The notes: generated by a model from the sequence alone, not told the origin. Shown: positions 1 to 10,101, numbered from the stretch's first letter. The stretch is 64,000 nucleotides of DNA from Sphaerospermopsis sp. SIO1G1 (GCA_010672785.1 JAAHFX010000008.1:19602-83601); one strand, 5' to 3'. Made by a program: numbers and translations.

Positions 1-17
1 TGATCTAGAGGTTAAAA

Positions 18-386
18 ATGATTAAATCAGCTTTAGTAACTACGGTAGTCATTATATCAACTCTAACTATCAATATAGTTGGTATTTCTAGGGCATATTC
101 TCAAACACGAGGTAATCAATCTTCCAAGTTGGTAACAGAACCTGCAACTATCAATAATAAATGGAATGAAGTTCAAGTTAATTCTGGATTTCAAAGTAAT
201 AGTTTTTCAATTAGAGATCCTGAATGCAAAAAAATAAATACTCTTGACTATTTTGAACGACCAGAAAAATTCTTTAAGTCCTGTATTTCATCACAAGATT
301 TACAATCTAAAAATTATGAACCCATCGAATATTTAAAAGTTCCTGGACTCGATTCTGGTTTAAGTGTAACAGTGACAAATTTTTAA
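18..386 (+). CDS. small secreted hypothetical protein
   Basis: 122 residues. The N-terminus has one Lys followed by a hydrophobic stretch (about residues 5-22) and a plausible signal-peptidase site near SRAYSQ, so export to the periplasm or outside is likely. The mature part is polar with two cysteines (in DPECKK and KSCIS) that could form a disulfide. I recognise no domain. A purine-rich ribosome site (AGAGGT) lies just before the ATG. The gene stands alone and is followed by a dispersed inverted-repeat element. The reading frame and signal peptide are seen; function is unknown. Confidence 0.6.
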   Translation: MIKSALVTTVVIISTLTINIVGISRAYSQTRGNQSSKLVTEPATINNKWNEVQVNSGFQSNSFSIRDPECKKINTLDYFERPEKFFKSCISSQDLQSKNYEPIEYLKVPGLDSGLSVTVTNF

Positions 387-418
387 GTCTAAGAGAATGT
401 TTGGAAAGTCAATTAATC

Positions 419-532
419 AGGACTTATGTAGAAGTTACGGAAAAATGAACCACGAAGAACGCGTTAGCAGAGCTTCCCGAAGGGATAGGACACGAGGATA
501 GGAGGGTTAAAGAGATATTTTGCTTCAGTCCT
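419..532. mobile_element. MITE-1 copy (AGGACTTAYG ends), core type C
   Basis: Begins AGGACTTATG and ends CAGTCCT. The core contains GAAGTTACGG and GAACCACGAAG, shared with the copy at 27387. A small dispersed repeat (GCGTTAGCAGAGCTTCCCGA, near 464) has inserted inside, lengthening it to about 114 bp. It fills most of the gene-free 387-689 spacer. Confidence 0.65.
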
Positions 533-660
533 ATTAATTATAGCTGTAGTCAGGTTGCTTAGGATATTGGATAGCCTTTAATTATAAAGATTGGTAAGGG
601 TTTAGCAGTGCTAAACCCCTACAAATTTATGATTTTTATGTCCTACTCAAATTAAGATTC

Positions 661-690
661 CCAGTCACCAGTCACCAGTCACCAATCACC
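661..690. repeat. heptamer tandem repeat (GTCACCA)n
   Basis: About four 7-bp units of GTCACCA/GTCACCAAT type, abutting the stop codon of the SPFH gene. Belongs to the heptanucleotide short tandem repeat class seen all over the window. Confidence 0.75.
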
Positions 691-1535
691 TAATTAGTAC
701 CATTGCCTAAATTCTTCTTTTCATCGTCTTTATTAACAGATTCTGCAATCAATTCTTGAAACATATCTGTAGAATTCACAGGATCTACAAATACAATTTT
801 GGCGTTGTTACTTTCACTCAGTTTTTGACTAGCATTTACATAGTCTTGAGCAACTAGATAACGTAAGATATCTTTACTTTCAGGATGGGAATGTAAAACT
901 TGAGAAATAATTTCCATAGAAGTTCTAGTTCCTTCCGCTTTTTTAATTGCAGCTTGTCTTTCCCCTTCCGCAGCGGAAATTAACGCCCTTTTTTTGATTT
1001 CTGCTGCACGCTCTTCTTCCATTGATGCACGAACACTTTCTGGTGGTGTAATGCTTTGTATATCCAAACGAATAATTTCTACACCCCAACCATCAGTGAT
1101 TTGGTTTAACTGTTGCAATATGGTTCTGTCCATTTCTGCTCTGGACATATTAGTATCTTCTAAGGTATTTTGGGCAATAACTTCTCTTAAGGTAGTAGTA
1201 GTTAAATTAGCAAGTGCTTGTTGCAAATCATCAATTTCATAAAAGCTTTTTTCGATATCTGTGATCCGCCAATAAACAACTCCATCAACTTCTAAGTAGA
1301 TATTATCGTTAGTAATCACATTCTGAGGCTTGATATCTAATACTTGTTCCCTGGTTGTATCTTCCATGACAATTTGATCTATCAAGGGAACGATAAAGTT
1401 AAGTCCTGAGTTAAGTACCCGATGATACTTACCTAGTCTTTCCACTACAGCTACATTTCCTTGATTAATTAATTTAGCTGATCCAAATGCGTAACCTACG
1501 AGTGATAATAAAACTATTGCAATAAATAAATCCAT
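690..1535 (-). CDS. SPFH/Band 7 domain protein (stomatin/paraslipin-like)
   Basis: 281 residues, the usual length for bacterial stomatin-like proteins. One N-terminal membrane anchor (about residues 2-20) is followed by the SPFH/Band 7 domain (about 22-180) with family signatures such as NQGNVAVVERLGKY and FIVPLIDQIV, then an Ala/Glu/Lys-rich coiled coil (EEERAAEIKKRA..AEGERQAAIKKAEG) and a polar tail. Such proteins oligomerise in membrane microdomains and often act with membrane proteases. No NfeD-type partner or protease is adjacent, so it appears to be a single-gene unit. The family call is firm; the specific role is not known. Confidence 0.88.
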   Translation of the reverse strand: MDLFIAIVLLSLVGYAFGSAKLINQGNVAVVERLGKYHRVLNSGLNFIVPLIDQIVMEDTTREQVLDIKPQNVITNDNIYLEVDGVVYWRITDIEKSFYEIDDLQQALANLTTTTLREVIAQNTLEDTNMSRAEMDRTILQQLNQITDGWGVEIIRLDIQSITPPESVRASMEEERAAEIKKRALISAAEGERQAAIKKAEGTRTSMEIISQVLHSHPESKDILRYLVAQDYVNASQKLSESNNAKIVFVDPVNSTDMFQELIAESVNKDDEKKNLGNGTN

Positions 1536-1659
1536 ATATTCTCCTATTTAGAGCTTGGGTATTTGAGTTAGTAAATTTTCATGTTTTTCATAAAGCAAAG
1601 TACGTGTTATTAACCAAGTACAAGGTATAAAACAACTATAAATAATTGTCAATGTTGAT

Positions 1660-1750
1660 AGGACTTACGCATTTTTACGAAATATTGGGGTTTGAGATTG
1701 CTTCCTTACGTCGCAATGACAGTGTTTGGAATAGGTTTTGCGTAAGTCCT
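1660..1750. mobile_element. MITE-1 copy, core type B
   Basis: Perfect ends: AGGACTTACGCA at the left and TGCGTAAGTCCT at the right. The core carries CTTCCTTACGTCGCAATGAC, shared with copies at 6664, 46239 and 61999. About 91 bp. It lies in the gene-free 1536-1898 spacer, which is otherwise plain AT-rich sequence. Confidence 0.8.
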
Positions 1751-1898
1751 GGTTGATTTGCAATGACATGACAACATGATATTTTTACAGACTCAGTTAT
1801 CCTCTAAATTTAAGCACAAATTTGGTAACAATTGAGAAGTTGATTGAGTTTATTAGTCTTAAAACTCTGATTCAATTGATACCAACTAAGATTGTATT

Positions 1899-2750
1899 TT
1901 ATTCACCAATATTCATGGCTTCTAAAAATGCTTTTTGACTTACATCTTTGTAAATGGTCTGTAAATAATTCATGATTAAATCTCCCGCAGATGAAGTGAC
2001 TGCGTTATCCTGATCTTTGGCTAGAGGAATTGTACCTAAAGTATCCAACACTGTTTCACCAACATTAGGAGAAATCACTACCAAAGATGATTCTAATGGA
2101 TGATTATATTGCCAAAATTTGTTTGAGTTTAATAAATCTTGATGATTCGTAACATTTTGTCTTGTTGTTGGTGCTTGCTTTTCTAACACATTGGTTTCAG
2201 AAGTTTCTTGATTTTTACTACTGCGTAATTTCCGTAAATCATTAATAATTTGTTCTCTTGTTCTACCCCGTAACTGAAATAAAACAAAAGGATCTTCACT
2301 GAAGCGATCGCCTAGTTGGTAATATACTGCACCAATATGTTTACAAGGAACAGCTTTATCAGGACAAGAACATTTACTATGAACATCACCCAAAGTAAAA
2401 GGGAATAATGAAAGTCCATTACTAATAAATACATCCTCAATATTTTGAGGCATTTCTCCTGCTAACAACTTAGCGGCAAAAATTGATTTTTGTGAGAGTG
2501 TTTCAATTATATAACCCCACTCTTCATCACTAAAAGCATCTAGTGATAAGGAAACTTGATAAGGTTCTACTTCGCTACCTTGTACCTTAGCTAAAACTTT
2601 TGAATCTTTAAATTCTATACTTAAAACATTACCTTGTCGAGAATAATTTCTCGCCCTTTCTAAGCGTTTTTTAAACCGATAAGAATCTAGTAAATCAAGC
2701 CACCGTTGTGACCACCATTCTCTGCTTGCTTGTAAAGTTTCTTGAGTCAT
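1899..2750 (-). CDS. SWIM zinc-finger domain protein
   Basis: 283 residues. The SWIM zinc finger CSCPDKAVPCKH (CxC...CxH) sits at about residues 125-136. The N-terminal part starts with a Trp-rich segment (REWWSQRWLDLLDSYRFKKR) typical of cyanobacterial SWIM proteins, and the C-terminal 150 residues are low in recognisable motifs. SWIM domains bind DNA or protein. It lies 119 bp downstream of a SNF2 helicase on the same strand, and the two are very likely co-transcribed. In many other bacteria SWIM and SNF2 modules occur on one polypeptide, so this is probably the split form of one machine. Substrate and process are not known from sequence. Confidence 0.85.
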   Translation of the reverse strand: MTQETLQASREWWSQRWLDLLDSYRFKKRLERARNYSRQGNVLSIEFKDSKVLAKVQGSEVEPYQVSLSLDAFSDEEWGYIIETLSQKSIFAAKLLAGEMPQNIEDVFISNGLSLFPFTLGDVHSKCSCPDKAVPCKHIGAVYYQLGDRFSEDPFVLFQLRGRTREQIINDLRKLRSSKNQETSETNVLEKQAPTTRQNVTNHQDLLNSNKFWQYNHPLESSLVVISPNVGETVLDTLGTIPLAKDQDNAVTSSAGDLIMNYLQTIYKDVSQKAFLEAMNIGE

Positions 2751-2869
2751 AATTCATTGAGTATTTAGAAGTTTAATTTGGAGAAGATAGGGTGATGGGA
2801 AGCAAGGTTAATAACCTAATACCCAATAACTAATAATTAATAGCCCATGACAAACATCACTTATTTCAC

Positions 2870-5800
2870 TTATTCTTCCTCTTCGTCAATTATTGCATTT
2901 CTATCGAGCAATAACAAATCACGCAACTGATCTGTATCTAATTCAGTTAACCATTCTTCACCGACACCAACAACTTGTGCAGCTAATTGTTTTTTGCTTT
3001 CAATCATATCATTAATTTTTTCTTCCAAAGTTCCAGTACAAACAAATTTATGCACCTGTACATTTTTAGTTTGTCCAATTCTAAATACCCTATCTGTAGC
3101 TTGGTTTTCCACCGCAGGATTCCACCATCTATCAAAATGAAAAACATGATTTGCCCTGGTTAAGTTTAAACCTACACCACCGGCTTTCAAAGACAAAATC
3201 ATGATGGGTGGACCTTGGGGATCATGTTGAAAACGGTCAATCATTTCCTCCCTTTGCTTTTTAGCAGTACTACCATATAAAAATAAAATTTCCCTGCCTA
3301 ATTTCTGTTGCAAATAAGGTTTCAGTAATTTACCCCATTCAGCAAACTGAGTAAAAATTAAAGCCCGATTTTTTTCGGCTAAAACTTCCTCTAGCATTTC
3401 CTCAAGGCGCTGTAATTTTACAGATTGATATTTTGCCAAACTGGATTCTTTTAAATATTGTGCTGGATGATTACAAATTTGTTTAAGTTTTACCAATAAA
3501 CCTAAAATCATGCCTCGGCGTTGTACACCTGCTGCTGATTCAATTTCTTGCAAAGATTCATCTACTAACCGTTGATATAATTGCCCTTGTTCAGCAGTTA
3601 AACCACAGAAAATAGTCATTTCTTGCTTCTCTGGTAAATCTTGAATAATAGACCTATCAGTTTTCAATCGTCGGAGAATAAAAGGCTGTACTAGTGAACG
3701 TAATTGTGTCAATGAATCTGTGTCACCATACTTTTCAATTGGCATCACAAAACGTCTTTGAAAAAATTGTTTATTACCTAAATAACCAGGATTGAGAAAA
3801 TCTAAAATTGACCACAATTCCTGCAATCTATTTTCCACAGGTGTTCCAGTTAAAGCAACCCGAAAATTTGTTTCTAATTTGCGAACAGATTGAGACTGTT
3901 TAGAATCAGAATTTTTGATATTTTGAGCTTCATCTAAAACAATCATTTGCCAATTCATGGTTTGCAAAGATTTGATATCTCTGTGTACCAAGGAATAGCT
4001 AGTAATCACCAAATCGTACTTATTGACAGTAGCAATAAATGTTTTACCTTTAGGACGTTTATCACCATGATATTGTAAAACTTTCAGTTGCGGAGCAAAT
4101 TTTTTCACTTCTTTTTCCCAGTTCCCCAAAACAGAAGTAGGACATACTAATAGGGTAGGATATTCTAGAGCATTTTGTTCCTGGAGATGGAGGAGAAAAA
4201 CAATAAATTGGACAGATTTTCCTAATCCCATATCATCAGCTAAACAAGCACCTAAACCCCATCTTTCCAGAAAAGCTAACCAAGCTGCACCTCGTTCTTG
4301 ATAAGGTCGTAATTGTCCACAGAATTTTTTGGGAGTTGGTAGGGGTTGGATATTTTGATTATCAGTCAGAGTTTTTACTAACTCTTCTAATGCACCAGAA
4401 GCATCGAAACTAACAACTGGTAACTTTTCAATTACCTGAGTATCTCCTGTACTAATTCGTAACGCATCCTCTAAAGATAAAGACATTTTTTCTTGGCGAG
4501 ATGCGAAAAAGTTTTGAGCAGTTTTAATATCTTGATATCTGAGTTCTACCCATTCACCATTAATTTGTACTAATGGGCTATTTAAAGCTACTAACTTATC
4601 GAATTCGGCTTGAGAAATTGTTTGTCCACCAATAGCTAATTGCCATTGAAAATTCAATAAACTTTGTAACCCTAAACGTCCCTGTTTTTGCTTGGTTGGT
4701 TCAGCATTAATTTTTAATCCTAAGCGATTAGCCCAACCTTCACTGTTAGCTAAACTTGGTGGTAAAATAACTCCTAAACCACTGTCTTCTAATTTCCAAG
4801 CTACAGATTTAATAAATTCATAGGCTTGGATGGGAGTGAGATAACAAAATTGCGGTGAATCTGTTTCTAAGCTGGGTGTGATAACTGGATATAATCGAGA
4901 TGCTAAACCCAAACCTCGTAAAAATGTTTCTTGAGGTTGTTCAATTATACGATTTTGATAAACAAGTTTTTCCACCGGATGATTCCAAATCGCTTCAGCA
5001 TCTACTAAAAATTCTTGATCATCTGTTGCTTGGAGAAAATAATTCAATTGCCAATCTGTAGTTTCTCCGGTAGGTGGTTGCAGTTGAAAACAGGTTTTAA
5101 ATGCAGCTTTTCCTACTAATTGATATTGTAGTGGTCTAGTCCATGCTTTCGTTAATGATTCTAATCTTTCTATCCCTGTCACATCGGTATTCATAACCCC
5201 AGATGGACTATTTAAAGACTGTAACCATTCCTGTACGGAAGATGGTAGAGATATCATTGATCTATTATCCAGAGGAGATTGATAACCTAGCATTTCTCTG
5301 ATTTGTACATCCACAACACTATTTAGAAATGCTAAAATTAACTCCTGTGCATCTTGCGGCAAATCAACTGCTAGGTAATTTTTTTCATCCTTTTTATGAG
5401 TTTGAATAGTACGACAAATCAGAGGCATTTCCAAAGTAAATTTTTCTAATCTACCTGTATCTGTAGCACTATCTAAAAGTACCTGCCATTTAGCAACTAT
5501 ACTATGTTCAGAATTATCAATAATTGGTAAGAACTTACAGCGGGCAATTATGTCTAAACTCCACCGTGACATCTGTACCCAAAAACGTAAATCTCCACCG
5601 AGGAAAGTATCTTTTTGATCTGTATAACTTAAAGGTAAAGCTCTCAGAAATTTGATTGCTTCATGGGGTTGGAGAAACAAGCCTTCTACTTGCCAAGGTT
5701 GTAAATATTGCGGTATACTCTCATCAAAATCCAAACTGCCAGAATGTAATGGATAAATTATTTGATCATTTTCTATAAATTTCGTTATTACAGCTAAAGT

Positions 5801-6091
5801 CTGTAATTGTGTAGGTAATGATTTTGCAGATTTACTTTTAGTTTTACGAAGTTTCTGTTGATTATTTGCTGGTAAGGAAGAGATTTCTTGATTAATACAT
5901 TTATTAATTTCTACATTATTTTTTTCTAACCATTTATGTAGCTCTACCGCTGACATAGACAGTGGATTAACAGGGATTTCTTGGAGGTTAATTGATTCAA
6001 GATTAATCCGGGAATTCTTCCAAGTTTCACCCCATATAAATAGACCTTTGTTGTTTTTGTGATTTAACCAAATACCATGTAAAATTGCCAT
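2870..6091 (-). CDS. SNF2-family DNA-dependent ATPase (DEAD/DEAH helicase)
   Basis: 1073 residues. The C-terminal half is a complete SNF2 motor: motif I DDMGLGKS at about residue 620, DEAQ box at about 718, the QICNHP segment, and motif VI QATDRVFRIGQT near residue 1000. The N-terminal 580 residues are the SNF2-associated helicase region found in bacterial HepA/Rad54-like proteins, without membrane segments or signal peptide. Such enzymes translocate on duplex DNA and remodel protein-DNA complexes such as stalled polymerase or repair intermediates. The SWIM gene follows. Motor motifs look intact. The biological pathway is inferred only in general terms. Confidence 0.93.
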   Translation of the reverse strand: MAILHGIWLNHKNNKGLFIWGETWKNSRINLESINLQEIPVNPLSMSAVELHKWLEKNNVEINKCINQEISSLPANNQQKLRKTKSKSAKSLPTQLQTLAVITKFIENDQIIYPLHSGSLDFDESIPQYLQPWQVEGLFLQPHEAIKFLRALPLSYTDQKDTFLGGDLRFWVQMSRWSLDIIARCKFLPIIDNSEHSIVAKWQVLLDSATDTGRLEKFTLEMPLICRTIQTHKKDEKNYLAVDLPQDAQELILAFLNSVVDVQIREMLGYQSPLDNRSMISLPSSVQEWLQSLNSPSGVMNTDVTGIERLESLTKAWTRPLQYQLVGKAAFKTCFQLQPPTGETTDWQLNYFLQATDDQEFLVDAEAIWNHPVEKLVYQNRIIEQPQETFLRGLGLASRLYPVITPSLETDSPQFCYLTPIQAYEFIKSVAWKLEDSGLGVILPPSLANSEGWANRLGLKINAEPTKQKQGRLGLQSLLNFQWQLAIGGQTISQAEFDKLVALNSPLVQINGEWVELRYQDIKTAQNFFASRQEKMSLSLEDALRISTGDTQVIEKLPVVSFDASGALEELVKTLTDNQNIQPLPTPKKFCGQLRPYQERGAAWLAFLERWGLGACLADDMGLGKSVQFIVFLLHLQEQNALEYPTLLVCPTSVLGNWEKEVKKFAPQLKVLQYHGDKRPKGKTFIATVNKYDLVITSYSLVHRDIKSLQTMNWQMIVLDEAQNIKNSDSKQSQSVRKLETNFRVALTGTPVENRLQELWSILDFLNPGYLGNKQFFQRRFVMPIEKYGDTDSLTQLRSLVQPFILRRLKTDRSIIQDLPEKQEMTIFCGLTAEQGQLYQRLVDESLQEIESAAGVQRRGMILGLLVKLKQICNHPAQYLKESSLAKYQSVKLQRLEEMLEEVLAEKNRALIFTQFAEWGKLLKPYLQQKLGREILFLYGSTAKKQREEMIDRFQHDPQGPPIMILSLKAGGVGLNLTRANHVFHFDRWWNPAVENQATDRVFRIGQTKNVQVHKFVCTGTLEEKINDMIESKKQLAAQVVGVGEEWLTELDTDQLRDLLLLDRNAIIDEEEE

Positions 6092-6171
6092 ATTTCTCAG
6101 TCGCTGATCGTTTAAATTTAGTAGAGATCGCTAAAAAAGTTGTTTGTGGAGATTAGGAAACAGGGAACGGG

Positions 6172-6309
6172 GAACAGTGAACAGTGAACAGTGAACAGTG
6201 AACAGTAACAACTGATAACTGATAACTGATAACTGATAACTGATAACTGATAACTGATAACTGATAACTGATAACTGATAACTGATAACTGATAACTGAT
6301 AACTGATAA
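6172..6309. repeat. large heptamer tandem array (GAACAGT)n then (ACTGATA)n
   Basis: About five GAACAGT units (6172-6207) run directly into about 14 near-perfect units of ACTGATA (6211-6309). This is the longest short tandem repeat in the window. The array touches the left end of a MITE-2 copy. Units are directly adjacent with no spacers, so it is not a CRISPR. Confidence 0.95.
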
Positions 6310-6311
6310 TT

Positions 6312-6603
6312 AGGGTTTGCTAAAACAGTAATCTGTGGAGACTAGGAAATAGGACTTACGTCAAATATATCTTGTAACCCTTATTCCTCTGTGTTCTCTG
6401 TGTCTCGGGTGGTTCGATTATTCCATAGCTTGTGCGTAAGTCCGAGAGAACTCTTAACAACTTCAAGAGTTGGTCAGTTTAAATTTTCAACCAAACTGCA
6501 AGGTTTTTTAAGCACTTAGTCCCCATACATCTGGCATTTTTTAAAATTTCAATCGCCTGAAATCCTTAACTTGTAATGTTTTCAGATTTATTCAGCAACC
6601 CCT
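6312..6603. mobile_element. MITE-2 copy (AGGGTTTGC ends) interrupted by a MITE-1 copy
   Basis: Starts AGGGTTTGCT and ends TTATTCAGCAACCCCT. The interior has family landmarks TCTGTGGAGA, TGCAAGGTTTTT, AAGCACT, CAATCGCCTGAAAT and TTTTCAGATTTATTCAGC. A complete MITE-1 sits inside (6351-6444), so MITE-1 arrived after this copy was in place. Confidence 0.7.
6351..6444. mobile_element. MITE-1 copy nested in MITE-2, core type A
   Basis: AGGACTTACG at the left, GCGTAAGTCC at the right. The core contains TTATTCCTCTGTGTTCTCTG and GGTTCGAT, shared with the copy at 59425. It separates the two halves of the surrounding MITE-2. Confidence 0.75.
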
Positions 6604-6663
6604 ACAGTAGAACCAATTAACTTGGGTTGGGTACTTAAATACCCAAATGATTGAAAAATTATT

Positions 6664-6758
6664 AGGACTTACTTACACGTTTTTACGAAATGTCTGGGTT
6701 AGAGATTACTTCCTTACGTCGTAATGACAGTATTTAAACTAGGTGTTGCGTAAGTCCT
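6664..6758. mobile_element. MITE-1 copy, core type B
   Basis: AGGACTTACT...TGCGTAAGTCCT with the CTTCCTTACGTCGTAATGACAG core. About 95 bp, 180 bp upstream of pnp. With the previous elements it makes the 850-bp spacer 6092-6941 almost wholly repeat-derived. Confidence 0.75.
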
Positions 6759-6941
6759 GATTATATCTAATTCCTCTCAATTATGCTTCCTAGCTTTTAG
6801 CTTCAAGTTTTTTGCTGACAGAACTTTTGCATCTCATTGTCAAACTAAAAACTAATATATCTAACAGAAGCCGTCCATAGTATATAAATGTTAGGATTGC
6901 CACAGAGAGAGAATAGAGTGCATAGAAGGAAAACAAACTGA

Positions 6942-9098
6942 ATGGCAGAAATTGATAAGTCAATATCCTTTGATGGACGGGATATTAGACTGAAGGTTGG
7001 ATTGTTAGCCCCCCAAGCGGGTGGGACAGTGTTGATAGAATCGGGAGATACTGCTGTCTTAGTGACAGCTACAAGGTCAGAAGCCAGAGAAGGCATTGAT
7101 TTTCTTCCCCTCACAGTAGACTACGAAGAAAGACTATATGCCGCTGGTAGAATTCCAGGTGGTATTATGCGTCGAGAAGGTCGTCCACCAGAAAAGGCGA
7201 TTTTAACTAGCCGTCTGATTGATCGTCCTTTGCGTCCTCTGTTCCCTTCATGGTTACGGGATGATTTACAAATTATTGCTTTCACTCTATCAATGGATGA
7301 GCAAGTCCCGCCAGATGTGTTAGCTGTCACAGGTGCTTCCATTGCTACCTTGATGGCTCAAATTCCTTTCAATGGACCAATGGCAGCAGTACGAGTAGGT
7401 TTAGTGGGTGATGATTTTATTATTAACCCTACCTACGCAGAAGTTGAAGCTGGAGATTTGGATTTAGTCGTAGCTGGTTCACCTGATGGTGTAATCATGG
7501 TAGAAGCAGGAGCTAACCAGCTATCAGAGCGAGATATAATCGAAGCTATTGATTTCGGTTATGAAGCGGTTAGGGATTTAATTCAAGCGCAGATAGATTT
7601 AGTAGAAGAATTAGGTCTCAAAATCATTAAGGAAGAACCTCCAGAAGTAGACCAAACTTTAGAAAACTACATTCGCGATCGCGCGAGTGCTGATATTAAA
7701 AAGATTCTGGCGCAATTTGAATTCACTAAAAATGACCGTGATACAGCTTTAGATGCGGTTAAAGAGACTATTGCATCTGAAATTGAAGCTCTTGGTGAAG
7801 AAGATCCTATTCGTGTAGCAGCTACGGAAGACAGTAAGGCACTTGGTAATACTTTTAAAGCTATCACCAAACACTTTATGCGCCGTCAAATCATTGAAGA
7901 TAATGTTCGTGTTGATGGTCGTAAACTAGATGAAGTCCGTCCTGTTTCTAGTAAAGTTTCGGTCTTACCTCGTCGTGTACATGGTAGCGGGTTGTTCAAC
8001 CGCGGACTAACCCAAGTTCTTTCTGTCTGTACATTAGGTACACCAGGAGATGCTCAAAGTTTAAATGATGATTTACAAGCAGATCAGTTTAAACGTTACC
8101 TCCACCATTACAATTTTCCACCCTTCTCCGTTGGTGAAACCAAACCCATGCGTGCGCCCGGAAGACGGGAAATTGGTCATGGTGCTTTAGCAGAAAGAGC
8201 GATTTTACCTGTACTACCATCCAAAGAGCAATTCCCCTACGTAATCCGTGTAGTTTCAGAAGTTCTATCTTCCAACGGTTCTACCTCAATGGGTTCTGTA
8301 TGTGGCTCAACCCTTGCCCTCATGGATGCTGGTGTCCCAATTACTAAACCCGTTAGTGGTGCAGCAATGGGTTTAATTAAAGAAGGTGATGAAGTTCGTG
8401 TTCTCACGGATATTCAAGGTATTGAAGATTTCTTAGGTGACATGGACTTTAAAGTCGCTGGTACTGATACAGGTATCACTGCTTTACAAATGGATATGAA
8501 AATATCTGGTTTGTCATTAGAAGTAATCAAACAGGCTGTAGAACAGGCAAAAGACGCTAGACTACATATCCTGGATAAAATGATGCAAACCATTGATCAA
8601 CCGCGTTCTGACACATCACCCTTTGCTCCACGTCTACTAACCATCAGAATTGACCCTGATATGATCGGTTTAGTAATTGGACCTGGTGGTAAAACTATCA
8701 AGGGAATTACTGAAGAGACTGGTGCAAAAATTGACATTGAAGATAATGGCATTGTCACCATTTCTGCAATAGATGAAACCCGTGCTAAAAAAGCACGTAA
8801 CATCGTTCAAGGTATGACACGTAAACTCCATGAAGGCGATGTTTACATAGGTCGTGTGACACGGATTATACCTATTGGTGCATTTGTGGAATTTTTGCCA
8901 GGTAAAGAAGGCATGATCCACATTTCTCAGCTAGCTGACTATCGGGTTGGTAAAGTTGAAGATGAAGTAGCAGTTGGTGATGAAGTGATTGTCAAAGTGC
9001 GCGAAATTGACAACAAAGGTAGAATCAACCTTACACGCTTGGGTATCCACCCAGATCAAGCAGCTGCTGCGCGGGAAGCTGCGGCTACAAATCGTTAA
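6942..9098 (+). CDS. pnp: polyribonucleotide nucleotidyltransferase (PNPase)
   Basis: 718 residues, full length for cyanobacterial PNPase. Order: first RNase PH domain (about 1-145), all-alpha linker (about 150-240), catalytic second RNase PH domain (about 325-550), KH domain with the GxxG loop (IGPGGKTI, about 585), and S1 domain ([20 protein letters not shown] to the RINLTR segment, about 630-705). It degrades RNA 3'-5' by phosphorolysis and can add heteropolymeric tails, which in cyanobacteria replaces a poly(A) polymerase. The ATG is preceded by an AAGGAAAA ribosome site. Monocistronic; spacers on both sides are full of repeats. Confidence 0.97.
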   Translation: MAEIDKSISFDGRDIRLKVGLLAPQAGGTVLIESGDTAVLVTATRSEAREGIDFLPLTVDYEERLYAAGRIPGGIMRREGRPPEKAILTSRLIDRPLRPLFPSWLRDDLQIIAFTLSMDEQVPPDVLAVTGASIATLMAQIPFNGPMAAVRVGLVGDDFIINPTYAEVEAGDLDLVVAGSPDGVIMVEAGANQLSERDIIEAIDFGYEAVRDLIQAQIDLVEELGLKIIKEEPPEVDQTLENYIRDRASADIKKILAQFEFTKNDRDTALDAVKETIASEIEALGEEDPIRVAATEDSKALGNTFKAITKHFMRRQIIEDNVRVDGRKLDEVRPVSSKVSVLPRRVHGSGLFNRGLTQVLSVCTLGTPGDAQSLNDDLQADQFKRYLHHYNFPPFSVGETKPMRAPGRREIGHGALAERAILPVLPSKEQFPYVIRVVSEVLSSNGSTSMGSVCGSTLALMDAGVPITKPVSGAAMGLIKEGDEVRVLTDIQGIEDFLGDMDFKVAGTDTGITALQMDMKISGLSLEVIKQAVEQAKDARLHILDKMMQTIDQPRSDTSPFAPRLLTIRIDPDMIGLVIGPGGKTIKGITEETGAKIDIEDNGIVTISAIDETRAKKARNIVQGMTRKLHEGDVYIGRVTRIIPIGAFVEFLPGKEGMIHISQLADYRVGKVEDEVAVGDEVIVKVREIDNKGRINLTRLGIHPDQAAAAREAAATNR

Positions 9099-9243
9099 TA
9101 ACGATTGAGGATTTTAGATTTTAGATGAGATATAAATCGCAAATCTAAAATCCGCGATGCCTGATTTTTTACAGTGGGCATCGCTGTATGATTTTTTTAT
9201 AACAGATTAGTAAGATATGTGTAAAAATTGCTGATCTAAAATT

Positions 9244-9334
9244 AGGACTTACGCACGAGTAACGGAATATCAAACCGCAGAGAACGCAGAGAACGCAGAG
9301 GAATAGAGTTTTGGAATATTTTTGCGTAAGTCCT
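9244..9334. mobile_element. MITE-1 copy, core type A (inverted)
   Basis: AGGACTTACGCA...TTGCGTAAGTCCT. The core reads AACCGCAGAGAACGCAGAGAACG, the reverse complement of the core in copies at 51397 and 52831. Downstream of pnp in the 9099-9604 spacer, where I see nothing else definite. Confidence 0.8.
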
Positions 9335-9604
9335 GAAAATATATGGATATTGATTATCACTAATATGAACATTATAAATTATAATACAAGCAAGATTAGA
9401 CACAGCACGATGTAGGTGATAAATCAAATAGCTGTTCATCAGTCATGGATATTTTATTGGTAGTAAAAAACACTAATCTCAACTACTGACAAAGAAAATC
9501 CACAACAATAAAAGTTTCTCCTTGTTTGTCAATTTCCAGAATCTTTGTTACATAAAAACTAAGTAACCTAGATGATTAACTTTTAACTCTGGAAATCCAA
9601 CATA

Positions 9605-9868
9605 GTGAGTGCTAAACGTCTACCAGAAACAACCGCCCATGTCCGCATCACCGGTCAATCTTGGCAATATGGCTTGATTGAAGGTGATGTCAGCGCCGGC
9701 GATTTTGAATGGCATTTTAAATGGCATTTCCGTCGGGGAGAATTATCTGTCAAACCCTCTCAAGGTCGAGCTTTAATTAAAGAACCTCTCGGCCGCTTTT
9801 TGGAAAAGCAAGATTATCAATTAGAACCAGGGGGAGATTATGCGTTTACTATTCGGGCTGAATTATAA
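9605..9868 (+). CDS. DUF3146 family protein
   Basis: 87 residues with a GTG start (GTG AGT GCT AAA). Soluble, no signal peptide or membrane segment, with tryptophans in QSWQYG and FEWHFKWHFRRGEL. I match it from memory to the small cyanobacterial DUF3146 family, which has no known function. Length and ends look complete. A MITE-2 copy begins two bases after the stop codon. The family name should be confirmed by a domain search. Confidence 0.72.
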   Translation: MSAKRLPETTAHVRITGQSWQYGLIEGDVSAGDFEWHFKWHFRRGELSVKPSQGRALIKEPLGRFLEKQDYQLEPGGDYAFTIRAEL

Positions 9869-9870
9869 TT

Positions 9871-10087
9871 AGGGTTTGTGGCAAAAAGTTATCTGTGGAG
9901 ATTAGGGAACAGGGAACAGTTTCAAGAGTTGTTAAGGGAAGAATTTTCACCACAAGTGCAAGGTTTTTTTCAAGCACTGATCCTCAAATATCTTACACTT
10001 TTTGAATTTTGAATCGCCTAAAATTTTCTACCTGTAAAGGTTTCCGATTTATATGCCTGACGGCACGCTACGCGGACAGCAAACCCT
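9871..10087. mobile_element. MITE-2 copy
   Basis: Starts AGGGTTTG and ends CAGCAAACCCT, about 217 bp. Contains TTATCTGTGGAGATTAGGGA, GTTTCAAGAGTTG, AGTGCAAGGTTTTT and AATCGCC. Near the right end a GC-rich palindromic segment (TGACGGCACGCTACGCGGAC) replaces part of the usual ATTTATTCAGC; the same variant is present, inverted, in the copy at 18537. Directly follows the DUF3146 stop. Confidence 0.75.
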
Positions 10088-10101
10088 AGTTATTAGTCAT
10101 G

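Noticed and set aside
1899..6091. Defence island reading of the SNF2/SWIM pair
   Set aside because: No methylase, nuclease, phospholipase or other defence component is adjacent; neighbours are an SPFH protein and pnp.
6172..6309. Possible CRISPR array
   Set aside because: Seven-base units directly joined without unique spacers; a simple tandem repeat. No cas genes anywhere in the window.
9480..9575. Minus-strand remnant coding KILEIDKQGETFIVVDF before the DUF3146 gene
   Set aside because: Only about 30 codons between stops and no family match that I can defend.
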